Shown piece by piece: positions 1 to 7,925 of a stretch of DNA of 64,000 nucleotides. The stretch spans positions 5,139 to 69,138 of the forward strand of contig DDUE01000056.1 in assembly GCA_002344625.1 (NCBI GenBank), in the 5' to 3' direction. Position 1 is the first letter of the stretch; each line of letters starts with the position of its first letter. This DNA is from Rhodocyclaceae bacterium UBA2346 (GTDB taxonomy: Bacteria > Pseudomonadota > Gammaproteobacteria > Burkholderiales > Rhodocyclaceae). A program made the translations under genes and the position numbers. The notes under the pieces were generated by a model that searched no databases, was not told the origin of the DNA, and worked only from the letters and a program-made list of their open reading frames with translations.

Positions 1-934
1 TGAAGCGAACCAGGCCGCGGGGTGCGCCGATCCGGTCCATGACCTGATCACAGCCGTCGATGCACAGTCCGCAGTTGATGCACTGGTACTGCAGCCCGTC
101 GCGAATGTCGATCCCGGTCGGACAGACCTGCACGCAGATACCGCAGTCGATACAGGCCCCCGTGCCACCCGTCCGGCGCAACGCGCCGCGCGGCTCGCCG
201 CGCCCGCGGTCGTAGCCGACGTTCGCGGTCGCCGGATCGAACATCACGCCCTGGAAGCGCGAATACGGGCACATGTGCTGGCACACCGCCTCGCGCGCCA
301 GACCCGCCTGCACGTAGGTGAAGGCCGCGTAGAAGATCAGCCAGAATGTTTCCCAGGGTCCGGTTTCGAACGCGACGAGCGCCGGCAGCAGCTCGCGGAT
401 CGGAGTGAAGTAGCCGACGAACGTGATCGCGGTCCAGCCGGCGACCACGACCCAGAGCGCATGCTTGACCGCCCTGAGCGCCAGCTTGCGCGCATTCGGC
501 GCTTCCTGGTCGAGTCTCAGGCGCGCGAGATGGTCGCCTTCGACTCTCGCCTCGATCCAGACGAAGATCATCGTATAGACCGTCTGCGGGCAGGCGAACC
601 CGCAGAACAGGCGGCCCGCCAGCGCCGTGACGAAAAACAGGGCCGTGGCCCCGACGATCAGCACGAACGCGAGCAGCAACGCGTCCTGCGGCCACAGCAC
701 CAGATCGAACAGATAGAGCTTCTGGTGGGTGATGTCGAACAGGATCGCCTGCCGGCTGCCCCCCTGCCCGTTCCAGGTCAGCCAGACGCCACCATAGAAA
801 ATGATCTGGGTCAGCCACACCATCGCCCAGCGCGCCCGGTTGAAACGTCCATCGACCGATCTGGCGTGGATCTTCCCCTTCTTGCGATACAACTCGATCC
901 TGGCTTCCCGCACCTTGCTCACGGTTTGGTTCAT
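1..934 (-). CDS. ccoG: Cytochrome c oxidase accessory protein CcoG (FixG), 3' end outside window
   Basis: Membrane-bound iron-sulfur protein needed for assembly of cbb3-type cytochrome oxidase; the family is linked to copper handling. The reading frame starts at the ATG at 934 (MNQTVSKVREARIELYRKKG) and runs off the left edge after 311 residues; full-length relatives are about 450-500 residues, so the C-terminal part is missing. The N-terminal portion shows hydrophobic segments from about residue 35 and the family block with LVLWPQD. Two ferredoxin-type 4Fe-4S motifs are visible, CIDCGICVQVCP from about residue 261 and CINCGLCIDGCD from about residue 285. No cco structural genes are in view; they would be expected beyond the left edge. 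Family assignment is firm. Confidence 0.93.
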   Translation of the reverse strand, partial: MNQTVSKVREARIELYRKKGKIHARSVDGRFNRARWAMVWLTQIIFYGGVWLTWNGQGGSRQAILFDITHQKLYLFDLVLWPQDALLLAFVLIVGATALFFVTALAGRLFCGFACPQTVYTMIFVWIEARVEGDHLARLRLDQEAPNARKLALRAVKHALWVVVAGWTAITFVGYFTPIRELLPALVAFETGPWETFWLIFYAAFTYVQAGLAREAVCQHMCPYSRFQGVMFDPATANVGYDRGRGEPRGALRRTGGTGACIDCGICVQVCPTGIDIRDGLQYQCINCGLCIDGCDQVMDRIGAPRGLVRF

Positions 935-1041
935 GAACGCGCTCCTGGTCTGACGAGAGGCGTCAGTACATCATCGGGCCTCGATCAGGAACAGTTTCAG
1001 AACAGGCGATTTCGGACAGGAACAGATGAAGCCTGCGCGGA

Positions 1042-2454
1042 CTACAGTTGCGCCGCGATGAGGGCGCCGAGGGTGAGCATGGCTTCCTGTTGCCGCGGCG
1101 TATCGGGATGGCCGAAGTTCAGGCGCAGGTAGTGCCCGAACTCACGCTTGGCCGAAAAGATCGGCCCTGGCGCGATACTGATGCCGCGCGCCAGCGCATC
1201 CTGATGCAGGCGCAGGGTATCGACCTGCGGCGGCAACTCGAGCCACAAAAAGTAACCGCCCGCGGGTCGGGCGAGCTTGATGCCCGGCGGAAAGCAGCAC
1301 TCGATGCTGGCGAGGAGCGCCGCCTCCTGCCCGGCAAGACGCAACCGCAGCTGGCGGGCGTGGGCTTCGAAGCCGCCGTGCTTGAGATAACTGGCCAGCG
1401 CAAGCTGGATCGGGACGGCCGTCGCCAGGCTCAGCGACAGCTTCTGGCGCTGGATCGCGCGCGCGTACCGGCCCGCCGCGACCCAGCCCACGCGATAGCC
1501 CGGGGCGAGGCATTTCGAGAACGACGATACATGCAGGACCAGGCCGTCGCGATCGACGGCCTTGGTGCAGAGCGGCGCCTGGCGCCCGAAATGTAGCTCC
1601 GCATAGACATCGTCCTCGATCAACGGCACCTGGTGCCTGTGGAGTAGGTCCACCAGCGCCTTCTTGTGCTCGTCCGAGACGCTGCTACCGGTGGGATTGG
1701 CAAAGTTCAGCATGAACAGACACGCCTTGACCGGATGACGGCGCAGCACGTCGGCCAGCGCGGCCAGGCTGACGCCTTCACGCGGATGGCTCGGAATCTC
1801 GACCACCTTGAGCCCCAGCCGTTCGCTGGCCTGCAGGCCGGCGTAAAAGGTCGGCGACTCGATCGCGATCAGGTCTCCCGGCCTGGTGAGCGCCTGCAGG
1901 CAGAGGTTGAGCCCTTCCATGGCCCCGGAGGTAATGACGATCTCCTGCGGCGACACCGACGCCCCTTGCGCCAGGTAGCGCAAGGCCAGTTGCCTGCGCA
2001 GCTCTTCATTGCCCGGTGGGAGATCGGTGACGGTGGCGAGCGGGTTCATGCGGCGTGCCGCGCTGGCCAGAAAGCGGCCCAGCTTGTCCAGCGGAAAGAG
2101 CTGGGTGCCCGGAAAGCTCGATCCCAGCGGCACGATGGCGGGGTCGCGAACGCTGTCGAGAATCTGAAAGATGAAGTCGCTGACCTGGAGCTCGGTCGAG
2201 CCGCCTGCGGGATGCGTCATGCCCGGTTCGGGCAGGCCGCGGCCGAGACGGGCGCGTACGAAGTAGCCCGATTTCGGTCTCGCCTCAATCAACCCGCGGC
2301 TTTCGAGCAGCTGATACGCCTGGGTGACCGTGATCGGGCTGATCGCGTACGTCCGGCAGGCCTGTCTCACCGACAGGAGCCGGTCGCCGACACGCAGCAC
2401 CCCATCGGCGATCAGTCTTGCGGTCCGGTCGGCTATTTCCTGGTAAAGGTGCAT
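1042..2454 (-). CDS. MocR-type GntR regulator with aminotransferase domain
   Basis: 470-residue transcription regulator of the MocR/PdxR type: an N-terminal GntR winged helix (residues 1-70, with the ISPITVTQAYQLLESRGLIE recognition region) joined by a linker to a fold-type I aminotransferase domain (about 110-465). The PLP-binding lysine is visible in SSFSK (K314), with NPTG (253-256) and DDVY (281-284). Such proteins usually sense PLP or an amino compound and regulate an adjacent gene; the aminotransferase part is normally regulatory rather than metabolic. I chose the ATG at 2454, where the GntR homology begins; an in-frame start at 2577 would add 41 low-complexity residues. It lies downstream of the DUF2249 gene on the same strand, so the DUF2249 protein may be a target or just a neighbour. 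The inducing ligand cannot be read from sequence. Confidence 0.9.
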   Translation of the reverse strand: MHLYQEIADRTARLIADGVLRVGDRLLSVRQACRTYAISPITVTQAYQLLESRGLIEARPKSGYFVRARLGRGLPEPGMTHPAGGSTELQVSDFIFQILDSVRDPAIVPLGSSFPGTQLFPLDKLGRFLASAARRMNPLATVTDLPPGNEELRRQLALRYLAQGASVSPQEIVITSGAMEGLNLCLQALTRPGDLIAIESPTFYAGLQASERLGLKVVEIPSHPREGVSLAALADVLRRHPVKACLFMLNFANPTGSSVSDEHKKALVDLLHRHQVPLIEDDVYAELHFGRQAPLCTKAVDRDGLVLHVSSFSKCLAPGYRVGWVAAGRYARAIQRQKLSLSLATAVPIQLALASYLKHGGFEAHARQLRLRLAGQEAALLASIECCFPPGIKLARPAGGYFLWLELPPQVDTLRLHQDALARGISIAPGPIFSAKREFGHYLRLNFGHPDTPRQQEAMLTLGALIAAQL

Positions 2455-2506
2455 GGACGGATTCTCGCAGCAATCGGCCCTGCGCGGTCCGTCCGGAACG
2501 GGCGTT

Positions 2507-2827
2507 TCAGCCGCCCGAGCAACCGCAGCCGCCGCCCCCACCGCAGCCGCCGGCCACCGGCACCGGATCGGCCGCAACGGCCCGGGCGTTCAGCTGTATC
2601 GTGAAATCGATCACGATGTTGCCCGGATCGCGCGCGACGTACGCGACACCGATGCGGTTGCCGTAACGCTCCTGAATCTGGCCGAGTAGCGGCACCGGGT
2701 CATGGTCGTTTACAAAGCGCATCGTTTCGCCGTCGGCCAGCGACTCGAGCGCACCGAAAATGGCGGCATGGCGAAAGCGCTTGGCAACGCCGCGCGCATC
2801 GAAGGCATGAACACTGCTGCTGAACAT
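2507..2827 (-). CDS. DUF2249 domain protein with Gly/Cys-rich tail
   Basis: 106-residue cytoplasmic protein. The body (starting FDARGVAKRFRHAAIFGALE) matches the DUF2249 pattern, a small TusA-like alpha/beta domain often found near denitrification and nitric-oxide related genes. The C-terminus ends in a short glycine/cysteine tail (GGCGGGGGCGCSGG), which could bind a metal or simply be a flexible end. The start at 2827 is chosen because GGAGGAG lies six bases upstream; in-frame starts at 2839, 2854 and 2884 lack a comparable site. The function of DUF2249 alone is not established. Confidence 0.8.
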   Translation of the reverse strand: MFSSSVHAFDARGVAKRFRHAAIFGALESLADGETMRFVNDHDPVPLLGQIQERYGNRIGVAYVARDPGNIVIDFTIQLNARAVAADPVPVAGGCGGGGGCGCSGG

Positions 2828-2863
2828 CGGGAACTCCTCCATCACTTTACGGATCATGGGCGA

Positions 2864-2881
2864 CCCCCGGGAATCCGGGGG
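2864..2881. other. Perfect 7-bp stem-loop upstream of the DUF2249 gene
   Basis: CCCCCGG (2864-2870), loop GAAT, CCGGGGG (2875-2881). It lies 37 bases upstream of the DUF2249 start, so it would be in its leader or promoter. There is no T-run on either side, so it is not an obvious intrinsic terminator. Confidence 0.5.
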
Positions 2882-2977
2882 CATGTCGAAGCGAGGCGGA
2901 TTCTAGCGAGCGCGCCGCGGGCTCGCCTTGAGCCAGAACAAGAATCGGCGGAGCGTGCCGGCGGCGCGCCTAAACAC

Positions 2978-3172
2978 TCACGCCCAGGTGTCGATTACGC
3001 TCCCGGCGGCACCGCTGCTCGCCGCCGGGAGCGGCGGCAGTGCCTCGAGAAGCTGCGTTGCGCTTTGCTTCTGAATGTCCATGGCACTCTTGAGCACCGC
3101 AAGCGAAACCTGTTGCCGGGTCTGCGCCATGGCGTTGGCGGTGGCGAAAGCGGCGATGGATGAGACGTCCAT
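2978..3172 (-). CDS. YjfB-like putative motility protein
   Basis: 64-residue protein starting MDVSSIAAFATANAMAQTRQ, matching the small YjfB family (Pfam 'putative motility protein'), whose members share the MDVSSIA start, the QQVSLAVLKSAMD core and a Pro/Ala-rich C-terminus. The molecular role is unknown; in other bacteria members are associated with the flagellar regulon. The length is typical for the family. No flagellar operon is adjacent, although the FliD-like gene at 5726 also has a flagellar flavour. No good Shine-Dalgarno sequence is visible before the ATG at 3172, but the conserved N-terminus fixes the start. Confidence 0.82.
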   Translation of the reverse strand: MDVSSIAAFATANAMAQTRQQVSLAVLKSAMDIQKQSATQLLEALPPLPAASSGAAGSVIDTWA

Positions 3173-3607
3173 GATTGAATCCGGTGAAGAACGGCCAGTC
3201 GTCCGAAGAATTGCGCAGCCCGTACTGCGCAGTGTAGCCAGACTGTAAACGGCCGGACCGCGGAAAACTTGAATCCGCTCGGAAAAACTTTTGCACCGCG
3301 GGGGTGCATGCCGAACGGATTGCTCACACTTTATGTGGACAACCTGGCGAACAAGTCATCCAAGCAACTGATTCACCAGATTTTCAGGAGGCGCTTCATT
3401 GTGAGGCAGGGCGCCCGCCCCATCCTGGTGCGATGCAAACCGGGCGTCCGCGCCAACGCCCGGCCGATGCGAATCTGCGCGACGCGCGTATCATGACGTT
3501 ACGGTTTCAAACCGCCGGATCGTTTGAAAGCGCGCGCGCGTTACCGATCGTTTGCTTGTTCCTGCCGTGCCGCCGGGTCCGGCGGATATTTCGAGGCGTT
3601 CAACACA
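3173..3607. other. Divergent intergenic region between the YjfB-like and amidoligase genes
   Basis: 435 bases between oppositely oriented genes, so it should hold both promoters. I see no ORF worth calling. The only clear structure near the amidoligase is an inverted repeat, TTTCAAAC (3505-3512) and GTTTGAAA (3522-3529), 9 bases apart; the left arm also sits inside a 13-bp palindrome CGGTTTCAAACCG (3502-3514). This is 78 bases or more upstream of the amidoligase start and could be an operator. No convincing sigma70 pair was found. Confidence 0.4.
3212..3231. other. Stem-loop in the leader of the YjfB-like gene
   Basis: TGCGCAG (3212-3218), loop CCCGTA, CTGCGCA (3225-3231), a perfect 7-bp stem centred about 50 bases upstream of the start at 3172. 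It could be an operator or an mRNA leader structure. No function is known. Confidence 0.45.
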
Positions 3608-5653
3608 ATGTCAATGTGGTCACGAGATTCCTTCGTCGATGCAGTTCATGCGCATGATGCGGCGCTTGCCGAGCGTGGTCTGGAGGTGTGGGTAGGCTCC
3701 GAGCCCACCTTCACCGACAGGCACGACCTGGGCGCCGAATGGCAGAGTAGCGCGCTGGGTGGCGACAAGAAGACGCGTGCGCGCCGCCTGAGCGGCGGCT
3801 TGTGGCGACAGACGCACGGCAGTGTGCTGCTGCGCAGCCTCGGGCGATGCTATCCCGGCGAAGATGAGCCACGCTGGAACTTCGGCCTGTACCGACGCCG
3901 CGACGGGGTCGGGATCTGGGACGGGCCGCTCGACCCGATTCTCGCGCCGGATGCGGTCCAGTGCCCGCCGGCGCTCGATGCGTGGTCCGCCGCGTTGGCG
4001 GACGCATTCCGCGCAGGGGGATGGACGGCCACGACGACGGTCTTGTCCGCCACGGCCGCGCACCGCGTGAGCCTGCTGCTACAAGCCGATGCGCCCGCGA
4101 GTCTCGACTTCGACCTGCATGCGTCCGGTTCGGGCGCCTGTCTGGACCTGCCCTTGGTGCCCGACGTGCCCACCTGCGAAGCCATCCTGCGCTGTATCGC
4201 GCAAGCGGCCCAAGCCTGTGGACTGCCGACACTCGTGATCGGCGGGGCGTCGCCCCCGGTCGACGACAGCGTCGAGCTGACCACCATCACGCCGGACCCG
4301 GCCGTGATCGAAATCAACACGGCGCCGAGCGCGAGCGCGGCCGAATTCCTGCAACGCAGCGTGGCGATCTATGCCGCCGCCGCGCATGAAGGGCTCAGTC
4401 CCTATCGCCTGTATTTCAACGGTGCCGTCGCCGATTCCGGCGGCGGTGGGCAGATCACGCTCGGCGGGCGCTCGCCCCTGGCCAGCCCTTTCGTCGCCGA
4501 GCCGCGCTTGCTCTCGCGCCTGGTACGCTTTCTCAACCGTCATCCGTCACTGTCCTATCTCTACTCGCACGATTTCGTCGGCAGCAGCGGTCAGTCCGCG
4601 CGTGCCGACGAGCGCGGCACCAGCGCCGTCGACGAGCTCGTGCTGGCACTCGACCTGCTCGATCGCGAGCCGGATCCGACACCAGAGCTGCAATGGAAAA
4701 CGCTTGCCCCGTTTCTGTGCGACGCCTCCGGCAACAACCATCGCGCCGAGATCAACATCGAGAAGCTGTGGAATCCGTTCCTGCCCGGCCGCGGGCAGAT
4801 GGGGCTGGTGGAGTTTCGCGCCCTGCGCATGCAGCACACCCCCGAGCGCGCCACCGCGCTCGCCTGTCTGCTGCGCGCGGTGGCTGCGATGCTGGCGACC
4901 GCGCCCTATGAACTGCCGCTCATCGACTGGGGGCGGGAGTTGCATCAGCGCTTCGCCCTGCCCTTCTACCTCGAACAAGATCTCCAGTCGGTGCTCGACG
5001 CACTCGCCAAGGCCGGGTTGGGGCTGGGGCCCGCCATCGAGGCGGTGCTGCGTCGCGAGGAGTTTCGCCGCTGGGCCGACGTATCGGTGCCCGGCTGCAC
5101 GCTCGAGGTCCGTCGCGCACTGGAATTCTGGCCACTGCTGGGCGACGCGGCCAGCCCGGAGCAGGGCGGAACCTCGCGTCTGGTCGACGCGAGCACCAAG
5201 CGGATCGAACTGCGCCTGCGCCCCTGCGGCGACGAAGCGACGGGCGACTGGCGTGAATGGGAGGCGAGCGTGCACGGCGTCGTTCTGCCATGGCGATCCG
5301 AGCATGACGCGCGCGGCGAGCTGAGGGTGTACGCGCTTCGCTATCGCAGTTTTGCCCCGTTCGCCGGGCTGCATCCATCGCTCGGCGCCCAGGTCCCGAT
5401 CTCCATCGCACTGCGCCATCCGGCCACCGGGCTGGCGCGGACGATAACGCTGCACGAGTGGAAACCCGACAACGGCCCCTACCCGGGTTTGCCGGAGGAT
5501 CTGGCCGATGCCGCGGCTCGCCGCTGCGAGCGGATCGAGGTTCACGAAGGCTTACTGGATGCGCCCGCCGCGGATCCGGACGACGAATCGCGCCAGCGCC
5601 AGATCGCACGCGGGCTGGGCGAATACTGCTTCGACCTGCGCTACCTGGGCTGA
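3608..5653 (+). CDS. DUF2126 putative amidoligase, stand-alone
   Basis: 681-residue protein matching the DUF2126 family, proposed (Iyer and Aravind amidoligase survey) to be a glutamine-synthetase-fold carboxylate-amine ligase. Diagnostic blocks are GLEVWVGSEPTFTDR near the start, VIEINTAPS, GGRSPLASPF, YLYSHDFVG, NNHRAEINIEKLWNP and the C-terminal FDLRYLG. In most genomes this region is the C-terminal part of a protein of about 1100 residues that begins with a transglutaminase-like domain. Here the transglutaminase half is absent and its usual partners (alpha-E, ATP-grasp, peptidase) are not in the window. The start at 3608 has GAGG 11 bases upstream; 3614 is an alternative and 3524 would add 28 unrelated residues. 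The substrate is unknown. Confidence 0.85.
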   Translation: MSMWSRDSFVDAVHAHDAALAERGLEVWVGSEPTFTDRHDLGAEWQSSALGGDKKTRARRLSGGLWRQTHGSVLLRSLGRCYPGEDEPRWNFGLYRRRDGVGIWDGPLDPILAPDAVQCPPALDAWSAALADAFRAGGWTATTTVLSATAAHRVSLLLQADAPASLDFDLHASGSGACLDLPLVPDVPTCEAILRCIAQAAQACGLPTLVIGGASPPVDDSVELTTITPDPAVIEINTAPSASAAEFLQRSVAIYAAAAHEGLSPYRLYFNGAVADSGGGGQITLGGRSPLASPFVAEPRLLSRLVRFLNRHPSLSYLYSHDFVGSSGQSARADERGTSAVDELVLALDLLDREPDPTPELQWKTLAPFLCDASGNNHRAEINIEKLWNPFLPGRGQMGLVEFRALRMQHTPERATALACLLRAVAAMLATAPYELPLIDWGRELHQRFALPFYLEQDLQSVLDALAKAGLGLGPAIEAVLRREEFRRWADVSVPGCTLEVRRALEFWPLLGDAASPEQGGTSRLVDASTKRIELRLRPCGDEATGDWREWEASVHGVVLPWRSEHDARGELRVYALRYRSFAPFAGLHPSLGAQVPISIALRHPATGLARTITLHEWKPDNGPYPGLPEDLADAAARRCERIEVHEGLLDAPAADPDDESRQRQIARGLGEYCFDLRYLG

Positions 5654-5725
5654 CCGCGTCCGCCGCCACCGGCCACCGACGGCCTGCTACACTGGGATCC
5701 CTCCCGAGTCGCCCTGGAGTTTGCG

Positions 5726-6571
5726 ATGGATATCGATCTCGCCGCCTTCCGCCTCAATGCGCTCGCCGCCCTGACCACCGGCGCTTCGGGCGGGCGCGGT
5801 CATTCCGGTACCACGGACTTTCTCACCGCGCTGCTGAACGCCAGAAGCACGCTGGCTGGCAATGCCTTGACCAGCGGTGGCGTCGGCGCCCTGCTGGGCG
5901 GCGAATCATCCCGGGTCGACACGATAATGGCCGAGCTCGAGGCCAGCAATTCGGCCTTTCTGCAGCGCTACAACGCGCGCGTGAAAAGCATCGGCGCCGA
6001 GGCCGACGTCCTCACCCGCTTGCGCACCCGGGTTGCCGAACTGGGCGCGGCCAGCCAGGATCTGGCGTCGCTCTCGCGGTCGAACACTGACCCCGAGATC
6101 AAGTCGGCACTGAAGGATTTCATTACCCGTTACAACGCCTGGGACAGCGAATTCGACCCCTACTTCGAAGATGGCGCACTACTCGACGACAACACCGCCG
6201 GCGAGGTCGCGCGCTTCTCGCTCAAACGCGAAGTCGGATCCCTCTTCCACGGCGCGGGCAACGGCGGCTTTGCCAAAGGCCTCACCGACATGGGTGTGAG
6301 CTTCACGCCCGACGGCCAGTTGTTGATCGACGAGGCGCGCTTCGACGCCGCGCTCACGGCCGACCGCAGCGGCGCCGTGCAGACCTTGAACAATGTCGCC
6401 AGGGCTTTCGGCGACGCAGCCGAAATGCTCGCCTCCGACGGCCACCTGCTCGACCGCCGCATCGACAACGCCGAACGGGCGGTAAGCTGGGCGGACGCCA
6501 ACCAGCGCAAGCTCGAAGCCGAATTCGGACCAGGCGCGGTGTATGCGCGAATGGGCAAACACTGGACCTAG
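5726..6571 (+). CDS. FliD-like (flagellar cap-like) hypothetical protein
   Basis: 281-residue protein. The C-terminal half (LTDMGVSFTPDGQLLIDEARFDAAL..., then a helical end with RIDNAERAVSWADANQRKLE) resembles the C-terminal region of FliD/HAP2 flagellar caps, where such a segment precedes terminal coiled-coil helices. The N-terminus is Ala/Gly-rich and lacks a signal peptide, and the protein is much shorter than typical FliD (above 450 residues). It is probably a diverged FliD-like adhesin or filament-associated protein rather than the real cap. It stands alone, 72 bases after the amidoligase on the same strand. The start ATG at 5726 has GGAG (5715-5718) 7 bases upstream. Confidence 0.55.
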   Translation: MDIDLAAFRLNALAALTTGASGGRGHSGTTDFLTALLNARSTLAGNALTSGGVGALLGGESSRVDTIMAELEASNSAFLQRYNARVKSIGAEADVLTRLRTRVAELGAASQDLASLSRSNTDPEIKSALKDFITRYNAWDSEFDPYFEDGALLDDNTAGEVARFSLKREVGSLFHGAGNGGFAKGLTDMGVSFTPDGQLLIDEARFDAALTADRSGAVQTLNNVARAFGDAAEMLASDGHLLDRRIDNAERAVSWADANQRKLEAEFGPGAVYARMGKHWT

Positions 6572-6760
6572 AACGCCGCCCCTATTCCATCGGACGCACA
6601 TTTGGCCGATGATCGCGGAATGGCGCAGCGCAGCAAGGATTTCGCCGATACGTTTCGGACACAATGCTGCCATGCGTCAGTCGAATGGCCTCGAGGAGGC
6701 ACGCCCGCGTGCCCGCACCTTCCCGCCATCCCCCCGCACGGTGACCACATGGAGACGCTC

Positions 6761-7879
6761 ATGCCCACGCAATCCCCTTCCGCCACTCGCCGGTCGACGG
6801 CGCTCATTGTCTCCCTAGGGCTACTCGGTGGCGCCCTGCCCCTCACGGCCCAGGCCTTTCCGCCCCTGCCCGCGCTCGATATCGACGTCAGCCAGACCTC
6901 CGTATCGGGCATCTCGTCAGGCGGTTTCATGACCGTCCAGTTTCAGGTCGCGCATTCATCGATCGTGAAGGGTGTCGGCGTCGTGGCCGGCGGACCGTTC
7001 AACTGCTCCCAGGCCGACGTGATGCGCGCGGTCGCAAGCTGCTCCTGCACCGGCGAGCCGACCGTGCCGTGCGCCGTGACCGCGACCAGCGCGGACGTGC
7101 CATCGCTGGTCGCCGATACCAAGAAGATGGCGGACACGGGCCTCGTCGATCCGGCCGAACACCTGGCCAGGCAGCGCATTCTGACCGTGTCCGGTGCCAA
7201 GGACACGCTCGTCCCGCCCGCGATCGCCGAGCAGTTGTCAGCCTTCTACGGCGCCATGGGCGTGCCCCCGGCCAACCTGTCACCGGTCAGCCTGCCCAAT
7301 GCGGGGCACACCATGCCGACCAAGAACTACGGGATAAGCTGCAGCAAGGAAACCGAGCCGTACATCGGCAAATGCGAGTATGACGCGGCCGGCGAGATCC
7401 TCAACTGGATCTACGGCCCGCTCCAACCCCCTGGAACCAAGCCGGCAGGCACCTTCATTCAGGTCGACCAGAAGGCGTACATTCCCGCGGAAGACGCCGG
7501 CGTGTTCAACTGGAGTTCGGGGCTCGACAACTCGGCCTGGGTATACGTGCCGGAGAGTTGTGCCAAGGGCGAAAAGTGTCGGGTTCATGTCGCACTTCAC
7601 GGCTGCAAGCAGGGCCAGAGCTACCTGCCCCTCACGCCGCCGCCCGGAGGCGGCCTGTACAACGGAACGACATTCGTCAAGAACACCGGCTACGATCGTT
7701 GGGCCGACAACAACCGGCTCGTGATCCTGTATCCCCAGGCGGTTTCGATCCCCTTCAAGAACCCCAACGGATGCTGGGACTGGTGGGGCTATACCGGGGA
7801 CGACTACGCCAGCAAGGACGGCGTGCAGATCCGGACCCTGCGCGCGATGGTGGATGCGCTGGCCGCAGGCGCGAAGTAA
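6761..7879 (+). CDS. Secreted PHB depolymerase-like esterase
   Basis: 372-residue alpha/beta hydrolase of the polyhydroxyalkanoate depolymerase type. A Sec signal peptide is clear: charged N-terminus ending in TRR, hydrophobic core ALIVSLGLLGGALPL, cleavage after TAQA. The nucleophile serine lies in GISSGGF, the acid residue probably in SGAKDTLV and the histidine in PNAGHTMP. A C-terminal part with paired cysteines (SCAKGEKC, HGCKQG, NGCWDWWGY) fits the family. It would hydrolyse poly(3-hydroxybutyrate) or oligomers in the periplasm or outside the cell. No substrate-binding domain follows the catalytic domain, so soluble or amorphous substrates are more likely than crystalline polymer. The ATG at 6761 is chosen because GGAG lies six bases upstream; 6749 is an alternative. 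Confidence 0.88.
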   Translation: MPTQSPSATRRSTALIVSLGLLGGALPLTAQAFPPLPALDIDVSQTSVSGISSGGFMTVQFQVAHSSIVKGVGVVAGGPFNCSQADVMRAVASCSCTGEPTVPCAVTATSADVPSLVADTKKMADTGLVDPAEHLARQRILTVSGAKDTLVPPAIAEQLSAFYGAMGVPPANLSPVSLPNAGHTMPTKNYGISCSKETEPYIGKCEYDAAGEILNWIYGPLQPPGTKPAGTFIQVDQKAYIPAEDAGVFNWSSGLDNSAWVYVPESCAKGEKCRVHVALHGCKQGQSYLPLTPPPGGGLYNGTTFVKNTGYDRWADNNRLVILYPQAVSIPFKNPNGCWDWWGYTGDDYASKDGVQIRTLRAMVDALAAGAK

Positions 7880-7925
7880 GCCCGCGACCTCAACGGACGT
7901 AGCGCGCCGGAAGCGGAGGTCATGC

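Noticed and set aside
3174-3240. Sigma54 promoter before the YjfB-like gene
   Set aside because: A TGGC...GC pair is present on the minus strand but the spacing does not fit the -24/-12 rule.
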